A stretch of 64,000 bases of DNA from Tessaracoccus flavus (GTDB lineage: Bacteria; Actinomycetota; Actinomycetes; Propionibacteriales; Propionibacteriaceae). This document shows positions 16,542-24,778 of this stretch, in pieces (the stretch's first letter is position 1; each line of letters opens with the position of its first letter). The notes under the pieces were generated by a model that was given only the letters and a program-made list of their open reading frames with translations, did no database searches and was not told where the DNA came from. The stretch lies in the NCBI RefSeq assembly GCF_001997295.1, contig NZ_CP019605.1, forward strand, positions 2,604,001 through 2,668,000. Reading direction: 5' to 3'. Made by a program: the position numbers and the translations under genes.

Positions 16542-17116
16542 ATGCTTCTGAGCGATCGTGACATCCGCGCCGACGTTGCCGACGGCCACATCCGGCTCGA
16601 CCCCTGGGACCCGGAGATGGTCCAGCCCGCCAGCATCGATGTGCGGCTCGACAAGTACTTCCGGGTGTTCGAGAACCACCGCTACCCCTCGATCGATCCG
16701 TCGCAGGAGCAGTCCGAACTGACCCGCCTAATCGAGGTGTCCCCCACTGAGCCCTTCATCCTCCATCCGGGGAGTTCGTGCTGGCGTCGACCTACGAACT
16801 GGTGACGCTCGGCACCTCTGTGGCGGCGCGGTTGGAGGGCAAGTCCTCGCTCGGCAGGCTGGGTCTGCTCACCCACTCGACGGCGGGCTTCATCGACCCG
16901 GGGTTCTCCGGGCACGTGACGCTCGAGCTCAGCAACATGGCGACGCTGCCGGTCAAACTTTTCCCCGGTATGAAGATCGGCCAGCTGTGCTTCTTCAGGC
17001 TCACCTCCGAGGCGGAGCATCCGTACGGTTCGGCGCAGTACGGATCGCGCTACCAGGGTCAGCGCGGCCCGACGGCGTCCAGGTCGTTCCAGAACTTCCA
17101 CCGCACCGAGGTCTAA
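16542..17116 (+). pseudogene. dcd: dCTP deaminase with a one-base frameshift
   Basis: Deaminates dCTP to dUTP for dTTP synthesis; actinobacterial forms can also hydrolyse to d[23 protein letters not shown] up to PFILHPG is read in one frame. The rest, from [14 protein letters not shown] through [32 protein letters not shown] (catalytic Glu) and [18 protein letters not shown], is in the next frame. Restoring one G in the run at 16769-16772 joins them into a 191-residue protein of exactly normal length, with no other damage. A homopolymer sequencing error is as likely as a real mutation. A TAGGCT box eight bases before the ATG suggests a near-leaderless mRNA. Confidence 0.85.
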
Positions 17117-17146
17117 GGAACGCCCCGCAGCCCTGCGGTCTCCCGT

Positions 17147-17210
17147 TCATCCTGAGAAAATGAGGTCCTGACGGCTATACGAGCCTGGCGAGTCAATTCT
17201 TCAGGACGAA
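17147..17210. repeat. 65-bp palindromic element, copy B
   Basis: TCATCCTGAGAAAATGA ... GACGGCTATACGAGCCTGGC ... TTCTTCAGGACGAA, in the convergent gap between dcd and the FHA gene. Same family as 14403-14461 and 43830-43894. Confidence 0.8.
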
Positions 17211-17235
17211 CGGAAGCCGAAAGGGATGCGCTGGG

Positions 17236-18654
17236 TCAGGCGCGTGGCGGCTCGATCCGCACCGACACCCCGTCGCCCAGATCAAGCACCGTCCCCAGTT
17301 CCACGACGACCGAATCGCCCTCACGCAGCGCGAACGGCTGCCCGCTGACCGGCAGCACCGTGGTGCCGTTGGTCGAGTTGAGGTCCGTCACGTGCACGGA
17401 CCAGCCGCTGGTCGTGACGAGGAGGTGGCTGCGGGAGATGTCGTTGCTGGGGCTGGTCACCCTCAGCACGGTCGCCCCCGCCGGGCCCTTGGCCGGATCG
17501 GGTGCCCTACCGATGATGACCCCCTCGCCTACCTCGGCGAACTGACCCTGGGTGGTGTGCACGGCGGCGAGTTCCGGACGGGGCATCCGCTGGGCCCGGC
17601 TCGAGTCCACCGGACCCATGCAGATCCGACAGAGGCGAGCGCCAGGCTCGTTCGGATGTCCGTTGAGGCACGTCACGACGAGCACTCCGCCCGGCTGCGC
17701 GGGCGCGTCCGCCGGGGTGCCCGAGCTGAACGGCGCATCGGGAGCTGCGGCCGACCTGCCAAGCGAAAAGATGAGGTCGGAGTCGTCCTCCTCATCTGAC
17801 TGGGGCGCGGCAAGGGTGTGCTCGGCCGAGGGCGAGGAGAGCGATGCCGGTTCGTCGAACACGGCGACGGGGCTCAGCCCAGCCGCGAACGGAGGTGCCA
17901 GGAAGGGCTCGTCGGCGTCGGGACTGGCCGGCGGCGGGATGGGCGAGAAGCCGGCGAAGGGGGTCGGCTGGGACATCGGCTCGTCGTCATACAGATCGAC
18001 CTCGTCGCCATACGGATCATGGTCGTCGTCGTACGGATCGTGCTCGTGGTCGAACGCATCGTCGTCGACAGCTGCGGGGCTGGCCTCGGCGAGGTCCATC
18101 TCGTCAGCGTCCTGCCCCTCATCGCCAGCGTCGTCGAGTATCGCCAGGGGTGTGAGAAGCCCGGTGCCCTCCGCGGACGGAAAGCGCACGAGGTCATCGG
18201 AGTCTGTGGAGAGGGTGAGCGACGACACGGTCGCGGCCCCCACCAGGAGCGGAAGCTGCACCGAATCGGGCGACTCCCCCGACCCCAGATCAACGCGGAG
18301 TCGGCGCTCCCCTCCCAAATGCTCTTCGCGCCAGGTGACGGTGCCCCGACCGTCGAGGACTGTCTCGCCCGACCGATCGTCGAGCACCTTGACCAGTCCG
18401 CGCGTGAGTCCGTGCAGACCGTCGCTGTCCCAGTGGAAGGCCGCGAAGTCGGGCATGCGGTCGAGTCCCAGGTCGGCGACGCACTTGAGCAACGCATCCA
18501 GCGACCGTGCCTGGACGATGTCCTCCCACAGCTCCGTGATGACCGCCGTCGCGCGCGACGGTGCCGGGAGCATGACCACCGCCGTGGTCGGTCCGGCCAG
18601 AACAAGCCAGTCACCCGGGGTGTACGTCACCCTCCAAGCTGCGATGGGCACCAT
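17236..18654 (-). CDS. FHA-domain protein with zinc-ribbon-like linker
   Basis: A 472-residue cytosolic protein. The N-terminal domain (about 1-160: WRVTYTPGDWLVLAGPTTAV, DFAAFHWDSDGLHGLTRG) is common in actinobacterial FHA proteins but has no known role. A long acidic, Pro-rich, low-complexity middle follows (HDPYDDDHDPYGDEVDLYDD). A CLNGHPNEPGARLCRICMG segment gives a four-Cys ribbon-like pattern. The C-terminal FHA domain (about 375-470) has GVIIGRAPDP, SRSHLLV and LNSTNGT, so it binds phosphothreonine. The ATG at 18654 is chosen because AGGAGG lies eight bases upstream. Likely part of Ser/Thr-kinase signalling; partners are not in the window. Confidence 0.82.
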   Translation of the reverse strand: MVPIAAWRVTYTPGDWLVLAGPTTAVVMLPAPSRATAVITELWEDIVQARSLDALLKCVADLGLDRMPDFAAFHWDSDGLHGLTRGLVKVLDDRSGETVLDGRGTVTWREEHLGGERRLRVDLGSGESPDSVQLPLLVGAATVSSLTLSTDSDDLVRFPSAEGTGLLTPLAILDDAGDEGQDADEMDLAEASPAAVDDDAFDHEHDPYDDDHDPYGDEVDLYDDEPMSQPTPFAGFSPIPPPASPDADEPFLAPPFAAGLSPVAVFDEPASLSSPSAEHTLAAPQSDEEDDSDLIFSLGRSAAAPDAPFSSGTPADAPAQPGGVLVVTCLNGHPNEPGARLCRICMGPVDSSRAQRMPRPELAAVHTTQGQFAEVGEGVIIGRAPDPAKGPAGATVLRVTSPSNDISRSHLLVTTSGWSVHVTDLNSTNGTTVLPVSGQPFALREGDSVVVELGTVLDLGDGVSVRIEPPRA

Positions 18655-18752
18655 CTGTCGTTCCTCCTTCGCGACGGTGCGGCCCCACGTGGGCCGCACC
18701 CTGCCAGCGTACGAGCCCGAGCGCTCATCCGCACGGGAACCCTCACCTCACG

Positions 18753-19076
18753 AACGCCAACACGACAGACGAAACGCCACCGGGAGACGCCGACGCCAAC
18801 CGGTAGCCGGGAACGCCAACCACAAGCGCACAAACGCCAACGGATAGGGGAACACGCCAACCCGCAGCCCATAACGCCAACTGATAAGGCGATTCGCCGC
18901 CAAGACCCAGCGACGCCGACGATATATCCGGGGCGTCGCTGAGTCTCGGGGGCGTCTCGGTCTAGCGGTTGGCGTGTTCCCGCATCCGTTGGCGTTTGCC
19001 TCTATCCGTTGGCGTTCCCAGCTAACGATTGGCGTTTGGGGCTACCCGTTGGCGTTTGGGGCTACCCGTTGGCGCT
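18753..19076. repeat. Inverted array of 20-bp-phased AACGCCAAC / GTTGGCGTT repeats
   Basis: Left half: AACGCCAAC-type 9-mers start at 18753, 18792, 18812, 18833, 18853 and 18873. Right half: the complement GTTGGCGTT-type 9-mers start at 18968, 18988, 19008, 19028, 19048 and 19068, exactly 20 bp apart. The right consensus unit is CTATCCGTTGGCGTTTGGGG. The two halves face a central hairpin at 18908-18941. The array fills the gap between the FHA gene and the MalY-type gene, and the last two units run into the coding end of the latter. There is no ORF of its own. Confidence 0.9.
18908..18941. repeat. Central hairpin of the phased array
   Basis: CAGCGACGCC / GGCGTCGCTG, a perfect 10-bp inverted repeat with a 14-base loop containing GATATATCC, the only AT-rich spot of the array. 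Confidence 0.85.
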
Positions 19077-20195
19077 GCGACCGAGCGGGGCGCCGTCGAG
19101 ACTGCGGGCCATGCGGTCGACGGCCTCCTCGATGATGGCCGGGGATGTTGCGAGGTTGACCCGGACGAACTGCTGGTGCGCGGGCGAGAACTCGCTGCCG
19201 AGGTTGAACCGCACCCGCCCCACCTCGTGGAAGTGGGCACCGGGGTTCTCCAGACCCAGCGCGGAGCAGTCGAGCCACGCCAGGTACGTGCCTTCGGACG
19301 GCTCGTGCGACAGCTGCGGCAGCCGCGCGGCGAGAAGGTCGGCGAAGAGCCGTTTGTTGGCGTCGATCTCCAACTGCGCCTGCGCCAGCCATGCGCGGCC
19401 CTCCGAGAGCGCCTCGGAGTGGGCCAGGATGCCGAAGTAGCTGGCGCCGTCCTGCATCGTGCCCGCCAGCTTCCGCAGCAGCTCGTGCTCGCCGATCACC
19501 AGAGCGGCCTTCACAGCCGCCAGGTTCCACGACTTCGACGCCGACGTCACGACCAGCGCGTTGGCCGCACCCGGCACCTGCAGGTACGGGGTGTGGGCTG
19601 AGCCGGCCAGCGGCGCGTGGATCTCGTCCGAGATCACGGCGACGCCGTGCTCGCTCGCCAGCCTGGCCACCTCGGTGAGCTCGTCGACCGTGTGGATCGT
19701 GCCCGCCGGGTTGTGCGGGGAGCACAGGAGGTACGCGGTGGTCTCAGGGCGCGCGAAGGCCTCGGCCAAGCCGTCGAGATCGAGCCGGCCGTCGTCGCCG
19801 AGCGGCACCTCCACCAGGTGGCGGTCGGGGCTCACCATGCGGAACGGCGGGTAGATCGGCGGGTTGATCACCACGGCGTCGCCGGGCGCGGTGAGCCCCA
19901 GCACGGCCTCGCGCATTCCCGTGACGACGTCGGTGGCCAGCTTGAACTGCTTCGGCTCGATGCTCCAGCCCCACATCCACTGAGCGAAGTCGGCGAACGC
20001 CTCCTGGTAGTCGGGCAGCTGGGGATACCCGGTGTCGCCCATCGCGAGAGCCCGTTCCAGTCGTTCCCGGACTGGTGCAGCGAGGTGCGCGTCCATCTCG
20101 GCGACGAACATCGGCAGCACGTCCGGTTCGAAGCGTCGCCACTTGATCGTGCGTCGCTGCTGCAGTTCGGTGAGCGGAACATTGAAGATGGCCAT
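19062..20195 (-). CDS. MalY/PatB-type PLP aminotransferase (cystathionine beta-lyase)
   Basis: A 377-residue fold-type I PLP enzyme. FEPDVLPMFVAEMDAHLAAP is the MalY/PatB N-terminal signature. SPHNPAGTIHTVDEL and SDEIHAPLAG carry the cofactor Asn and Asp. TSASKSWNLA holds Schiff-base Lys221. RVNLATSPAIIEEAV near the end has the carboxylate Arg. Likely cleaves cystathionine or cysteine C-S bonds to pyruvate, ammonia and thiol. A -10 box TAGCCT six bases upstream implies a leaderless mRNA. The last codons (SANG-stop) are encoded by a unit of the neighbouring phased repeat array, which supplies the TAG. Confidence 0.88.
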   Translation of the reverse strand: MAIFNVPLTELQQRRTIKWRRFEPDVLPMFVAEMDAHLAAPVRERLERALAMGDTGYPQLPDYQEAFADFAQWMWGWSIEPKQFKLATDVVTGMREAVLGLTAPGDAVVINPPIYPPFRMVSPDRHLVEVPLGDDGRLDLDGLAEAFARPETTAYLLCSPHNPAGTIHTVDELTEVARLASEHGVAVISDEIHAPLAGSAHTPYLQVPGAANALVVTSASKSWNLAAVKAALVIGEHELLRKLAGTMQDGASYFGILAHSEALSEGRAWLAQAQLEIDANKRLFADLLAARLPQLSHEPSEGTYLAWLDCSALGLENPGAHFHEVGRVRFNLGSEFSPAHQQFVRVNLATSPAIIEEAVDRMARSLDGAPLGRSANG

Positions 20196-20201
20196 GCGGT
20201 C

Positions 20202-20207
20202 AGGCTA
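20202..20207 (-). promoter_or_regulatory. -10 box TAGCCT for the MalY-type gene
   Basis: TAGCCT on the minus strand, six bases before the ATG at 20195; leaderless spacing. Confidence 0.6.
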
Positions 20208-20267
20208 TCGGCCGCGCGGGCGTCCGTTTGGGGTGCCGCGTCGGCTTGGCGCATAATGGGCCAGTCC

Positions 20268-20430
20268 GCACGGCGTCGATGAGGCCATCACCTCGGAGCT
20301 GCCGGAAGAACGGCGAGGGAACCTCGCTCACTAGACCCGGCTGCGGCAGCAATCAAGTGGGGCGCAGCCGCGCCCAACGAGGGTGGTACCGCGGGCTTCC
20401 AGCTCGTCCCTCATCAGCGACGACGACGAT
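20268..20430 (+). promoter_or_regulatory. T-box riboswitch (Ile), ultrashort Stem I, upstream of ileS
   Basis: A tRNA-sensing leader. GAGG-CCATCA-CCTC (20281-20294) is a tiny Stem I whose loop presents the Ile codon ATC at 20287-20289. The conserved T-box AGGGTGGTACCGCGG spans about 20380-20394; its TGGT bulge would pair with an uncharged tRNA acceptor ending in discriminator A, as in tRNA-Ile. This is the actinobacterial translational class, in which bound uncharged tRNA-Ile frees the ileS ribosome-binding site (GAAGGAC at about 20432). No poly-U terminator is seen, in agreement. Confidence 0.93.
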
Positions 20431-20443
20431 GAGAAGGACCGCC

Positions 20444-23400
20444 ATGACCAGCTCCCCCGGTTACAAGGCCGTGCCCGCGCAAGTGGATTTCCCGGCTCTT
20501 GAGCACGACATCTTGAAGCTCTGGGAAGAGCGCGGCACCTTCGCGCAGTCCCTTGAGCAGAGCCGGGGCGGCGAGCCCTGGACGTTCTACGAAGGCCCGC
20601 CCACGGCCAACGGCACCCCGGGGGCCCACCACATCGAGGCGCGCGTGTTCAAGGACATGTTCCCGCGGTTCAAGACGATGCAGGGCTACCACGTCGAACG
20701 CAAGGCCGGCTGGGACTGCCACGGGCTGCCCGTCGAGCTCGCCGTCGAGAAGGAGCTCGGGTTCTCCGGCAAGGCCGACATCGAGGCGTACGGCGTCGAG
20801 GAGTTCAACGCGAAGTGCCGCTCCTCCGTGCTGCGCCACGTCGACGAGTGGACCGAACTCACCGAGCGGATGGGTTACTGGGTCAACCTCGACGACGCCT
20901 ACGTGACGATGACGCCGCAGTACGTCGAATCGCTGTGGTGGGCGCTCAAGCAGATCCACGGCAAGGGGCTGCTGGAGGAGGACTACCGGGTGGCGCCCTA
21001 CTGCCCGCGCTGCGGCACCGGGCTCTCCGACCACGAGCTGGCGCAGGGCTACGAGGAGGTCACCGACCCCTCGATCTACGTGCGCTTCCCGCTCACCTCC
21101 GGCCCGCTCGCCGGCGACGTCGACCTGCTGGTCTGGACGACGACGCCGTGGACGCTGGTCAGCAACACCGCCGTCGCCGCGCACCCCGAGGTCACCTACC
21201 GGGTGGCGACCCATCCCGAGCAGAAGTCGCTGCTCATCGCTGAACCGCTCGCCGAGCAGGTGCTGGGCGAGGAGTGGACGCTCACGGACTCCTTCCTCGG
21301 CAGGGAACTGGAGCGCTGGGGCTACCAGCGCCCGCTGGAGCTCGTCGAGTTCCAGGGCGAGGCCCACTTCGTCGTGCTCGCCGAGTACGTCACCACCGAG
21401 GACGGCTCGGGCCTCGTCCATCAGGCCCCCGCCTTCGGCGAGGACGACATGGCTGTGTGCCGCGCGTACGGCCTGCCGTTCGTCAACCCGATCACCAAGA
21501 CCGGCGAGTTCGAGGCAGACGTCCCGCTGGTGGGCGGGATGTTCTTCAAGGATGCCGACAAGGTGCTCGTGGAGGACCTCGAGCGACGCGGGCTCATGTT
21601 CCGGGTGCTCGACTACGTGCACAGCTACCCCCACTGCTGGCGCTGCCACACCGCGCTGCTCTACTACGCGATGCCGTCGTGGTACATCCGCACCACGCAG
21701 CTGAAGGACGAGCTGCTCGCCGAGAACGAGGCGACCACCTGGTACCCGGACAACGTCAAGCACGGGCGCTACGGTGACTGGCTCAACAACAACATCGACT
21801 GGGCGCTGTCCCGCACCCGCTACTGGGGGACGCCGCTTCCGATCTGGCGCTGCGAGGACGACCACCAGGTGTGCGTCGGCTCGCGCGCCGAACTGTCGGA
21901 GCTGACCGGCACCGACCAGAGCCAGCTGGACCCCCATCGTCCCTTCGTCGACGACATCACCTTCGACTGCCCCACCTGCGGCAAGGAGTCGCGCCGCGTC
22001 CCCGAGGTCATCGACGCGTGGTTCGACAGCGGCGCCATGCCGTTCGCGCAGTTCGGCTACCCGCACGCGGAGGGCTCGGAGGACGTCTTCGCCGAGCGCT
22101 ACCCGGCGGACTTCATCTGCGAGGCCATCGACCAGACCCGCGGCTGGTTCTACTCGCTCATGGCCGTCGGCACCGCGGTGTTCGGCAAGTCGAGCTATCG
22201 CAACGTGGTGTGCCTCGGCCACATCCTGGCCGACGACGGCCGCAAGATGAGCAAGCACCTCGGCAACATCCTGCTTCCCATCCCGCTCATGGATCAGCAT
22301 GGAGCCGACGCGGTGCGCTGGTTCATGGCGTGCTCCGGATCGCCCTGGGCGGCCCGTCGCGTGGGCCACCAGGCGATCGGTGAGACGGTCCGCAAGGTCC
22401 TGCTGACCTACTGGAACACCGTCGCCTTCCACTCCCTGTACGCACGGGCCGCAGACTGGACGCCGTCGGGCGACGCCCCCGCGGTCGCCGAGCGCCACGT
22501 GCTGGACCGGTGGCTCACGTCGGTCACGAACCAGCTGGTACTGGAGGCCACCGACGCTCTGGAGAACTTCGACACGCAGCGCTACGGCACGCTGCTGGCG
22601 AACTTCGTCGACGCCCTGTCCAACTGGCACGTTCGCCGCTCCCGTCGCCGTTTCTGGGCCGGCGACGACGACGCCCTGTGGACGCTGCACGAGACTCTCG
22701 ACACCGTCACGCGGCTGCTCGCGCCGATCATGCCGTTCACCACGGAACGCGTCTGGCAGGACCTCTTCCACGCCGCCAACCCCGAGGGTCCGAGCTCCGT
22801 GCACCTGGCTTCGTGGCCGACGGCCGACGAGTCGCTGATCGATGCCTCGCTCATCGAGTCCATGGAGGTGGTGCGCCGCGCCGTCGAGCTCGGTCGCGCT
22901 GCGCGCGCCGAGTCGAAGGTGAAGATCCGCCAGCCGCTCAGCCGGATGCTGGTGCCCACCGCCATCTTCGAGAAGCTGACCCCCGCGCTGACCGACGAGA
23001 TCAAGGCGGAGCTGAACGTCGAGACCGTGGAATCCTTCGCGTCCGCCGGCGACCTCGTCGATTACTCGGCCAAGGGCAACTTCCGCAACCTCGGCAAGCG
23101 CTTCGCCAAGCGCACGCCGCTGGTGGCGGGCGCCATCGCGGAGCTCGACGCGGCCTGGCTGGCCGGCGAGCTGCGGGACAAGGGCCGGGCCGAGTTCGAG
23201 TTCGACGGGGAGACGATCGAGCTCACCGCCGACGACGTGATCCTGAGCGAGCGCCCCCGCGAGGGCTGGTCGGTGGTCAACGAGCAGGGAGAGACGGTGG
23301 CGCTCGATCTGGAGCTCACCCCAGCGCTCATCCTGGCCGGCCTCTCCCGCGAGGTGATCCGCTTCGTCCAGGAGGCGCGCAAGCGGCACGGTCTCGACGT

Positions 23401-23578
23401 CTCGGATCGCATCGTCTTGACGGTGGAGGCCGACGGTCAGCTCGCCGAGGCGGTGGAGACGCACCGGCAGCTCATCGCCGACGAGGTGCTCGCGGTGGAG
23501 CTGGAGACGGCGGCCGTGGCGGACCCGACGGACGTCGACGAGGACCTGGGCCTGACGATCCACCTCGCGAAGGCCTGA
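20444..23578 (+). CDS. ileS: Isoleucyl-tRNA synthetase
   Basis: A 1044-residue class I synthetase that charges tRNA-Ile. The HIGH-type site is in FYEGPPTANGTPGAHHIEAR. The editing domain has LVWTTTPWTLVSNTAVAAHP. The KMSKS-type loop is GRKMSKHLGN. An anticodon-binding helical domain follows. Cys pairs YCPRCGTG and CPTCGKE may bind zinc. It is longer than E. coli IleS (about 940) and matches the long actinobacterial, eukaryote-like clade. The ATG at 20444 has AAGGA about 8 bases upstream; the ATG at 20429 lies before that site and is less likely. Controlled by the T-box upstream. Confidence 0.95.
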   Translation: MTSSPGYKAVPAQVDFPALEHDILKLWEERGTFAQSLEQSRGGEPWTFYEGPPTANGTPGAHHIEARVFKDMFPRFKTMQGYHVERKAGWDCHGLPVELAVEKELGFSGKADIEAYGVEEFNAKCRSSVLRHVDEWTELTERMGYWVNLDDAYVTMTPQYVESLWWALKQIHGKGLLEEDYRVAPYCPRCGTGLSDHELAQGYEEVTDPSIYVRFPLTSGPLAGDVDLLVWTTTPWTLVSNTAVAAHPEVTYRVATHPEQKSLLIAEPLAEQVLGEEWTLTDSFLGRELERWGYQRPLELVEFQGEAHFVVLAEYVTTEDGSGLVHQAPAFGEDDMAVCRAYGLPFVNPITKTGEFEADVPLVGGMFFKDADKVLVEDLERRGLMFRVLDYVHSYPHCWRCHTALLYYAMPSWYIRTTQLKDELLAENEATTWYPDNVKHGRYGDWLNNNIDWALSRTRYWGTPLPIWRCEDDHQVCVGSRAELSELTGTDQSQLDPHRPFVDDITFDCPTCGKESRRVPEVIDAWFDSGAMPFAQFGYPHAEGSEDVFAERYPADFICEAIDQTRGWFYSLMAVGTAVFGKSSYRNVVCLGHILADDGRKMSKHLGNILLPIPLMDQHGADAVRWFMACSGSPWAARRVGHQAIGETVRKVLLTYWNTVAFHSLYARAADWTPSGDAPAVAERHVLDRWLTSVTNQLVLEATDALENFDTQRYGTLLANFVDALSNWHVRRSRRRFWAGDDDALWTLHETLDTVTRLLAPIMPFTTERVWQDLFHAANPEGPSSVHLASWPTADESLIDASLIESMEVVRRAVELGRAARAESKVKIRQPLSRMLVPTAIFEKLTPALTDEIKAELNVETVESFASAGDLVDYSAKGNFRNLGKRFAKRTPLVAGAIAELDAAWLAGELRDKGRAEFEFDGETIELTADDVILSERPREGWSVVNEQGETVALDLELTPALILAGLSREVIRFVQEARKRHGLDVSDRIVLTVEADGQLAEAVETHRQLIADEVLAVELETAAVADPTDVDEDLGLTIHLAKA

Positions 23579-23602
23579 CGCCGCTCGGCGCGCGTCGAAT
23601 CG

Positions 23603-23730
23603 GTCCCTGAGCTTGTCGTCCTCGTTCCCTGAGCTTGTCGAAGGGTTACGGCCGTGCCCGTTGTCGCCGCCCTTGTGTCACGGGCGGCGGAAGGGGACGG
23701 GGCCGTTACCCTTCGACAAGCTCAGGGAAC
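23603..23730. repeat. Long inverted repeat of CCCTGAGCTTGTCGAAGGG units, probable two-way terminator
   Basis: A partial unit at about 23603, then 30-bp arms at 23624-23653 and 23701-23730 that pair with a single mismatch. The inner stem CGCCGCCC / GGGCGGCG is at 23665-23689. The whole would fold into a hairpin of about 107 bases between convergent ileS and oxidoreductase genes. It abuts the stop of the latter. Confidence 0.85.
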
Positions 23731-24728
23731 TAGGGGCCGAGATCGACGTCGGCCTCGCGCTGGGTGATCCCCGCCTGGTGGAGGCACTTGTCGAGGACCT
23801 TCATCACCTCGAGGGTGTCGCGCAGGGGCATCGTCGGCGACTCGGTCTCGCCCGCCGCGATCCGGGCGGTCACCTCGGCGAACTCGTGGCTGTAGCCGCG
23901 GCCGGTGGGCAGCGCCTCGATGATGCGCGGCAGGACGCCGTTGCGGTGCACCGTGATCATCGACGGATGGTGGAACCGGGGCTCGACCTCGATCCACCCC
24001 TTCGTCCCGACGACGATCATGCGGCCGGGGCCATGGCCGTCGAAGCCGCAGGTGAGCGACGACAGCCCGCCCGCCGCGTGGACGAGGTTCATCGTGACGG
24101 CCTTGTCCACCCCAGTGGGGTAGAGACGAGCGCGGGAGTCGATCTCTTTGACATCCCCCAGGAACGCCTGCGCGAAGTTGACGACGTAGACGCCCAGATC
24201 CAGGATCGCCCCGCCGCCCAGCTCGGGCGCGAAGAGCCGGTGGTCGGCCTGGTACTCGCGGTAGGCATAGAGGTCGCCCTGCACGCCGACCACATCGCCG
24301 ATGCGGCCCCAGGCAACCACCTCGCGGGCGGCCGCCACCACCGGGAGGAACCGGGTCCACATGGCCTCCATGGCGAACACGCCCTTCGCGCGAGCGGCGT
24401 CCACCACCTGCTGGGTGCCCTTGAGAGTCGCGGTGAAGGCCTTCTCCACCAGCACGGCTTTGCCGTTGTCGATAGCTGCCAGCGCGATATCCCGGTGCTG
24501 CGGATGGGGGGTGGCGATGTAGACCACATCGACGTCGTCGGATTCCAGCATCGCACGGTAGGAGCCGAACGCCCCGGGGATGCCGTACTGGTCTGCGAAG
24601 TCCTTGGCCTTGCTTTCGGTCCGCGAAGCGACGGCGGCCAGCTCAGCCCCCGGCACGAACTGGAAGTCGCCTACGACGCCGTGGGCGATGGCGCCTGTCC
24701 CAACGATGCCCCAGCGAACGGTATTCAT
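23730..24728 (-). CDS. Gfo/Idh/MocA-family oxidoreductase
   Basis: A 332-residue NAD(P)-dependent dehydrogenase of a sugar or cyclitol. Rossmann start RWGIVGTGAIAHGVVGDF. Then YIATPHPQHRDIALAAIDNG and VLVEKAFTAT, whose Glu-Lys is the catalytic EKP-like motif (here EKA). The C-terminal alpha/beta domain contains GGGAILDLGVYVVNFA with the usual Asp/Tyr pair (DLGVY). Single gene, leaderless signature upstream (24735-24740), no metabolic neighbours that reveal the substrate. The stop codon TAG touches the inverted repeat. Confidence 0.88.
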   Translation of the reverse strand: MNTVRWGIVGTGAIAHGVVGDFQFVPGAELAAVASRTESKAKDFADQYGIPGAFGSYRAMLESDDVDVVYIATPHPQHRDIALAAIDNGKAVLVEKAFTATLKGTQQVVDAARAKGVFAMEAMWTRFLPVVAAAREVVAWGRIGDVVGVQGDLYAYREYQADHRLFAPELGGGAILDLGVYVVNFAQAFLGDVKEIDSRARLYPTGVDKAVTMNLVHAAGGLSSLTCGFDGHGPGRMIVVGTKGWIEVEPRFHHPSMITVHRNGVLPRIIEALPTGRGYSHEFAEVTARIAAGETESPTMPLRDTLEVMKVLDKCLHQAGITQREADVDLGP

Positions 24729-24734
24729 GCCTTC

Positions 24735-24740
24735 AGGCTA
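24735..24740 (-). promoter_or_regulatory. -10 box TAGCCT for the Gfo/Idh/MocA gene
   Basis: TAGCCT on the minus strand, six bases before the ATG at 24728. Confidence 0.6.
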
Positions 24741-24778
24741 GCCCCGACAGCCGTCGGTTGTGGCGATTCAGGCTCCCG

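Noticed and set aside
18753..19076. CRISPR array
   Set aside because: Units are about 20 bp with no unique spacers of 30-40 bp, orientation flips at the centre, and there are no cas genes.
20414..23563. Open frame of over 1000 codons antisense to ileS
   Set aside because: ileS on the plus strand has all catalytic motifs and a T-box; the antisense frame is compositionally a shadow.
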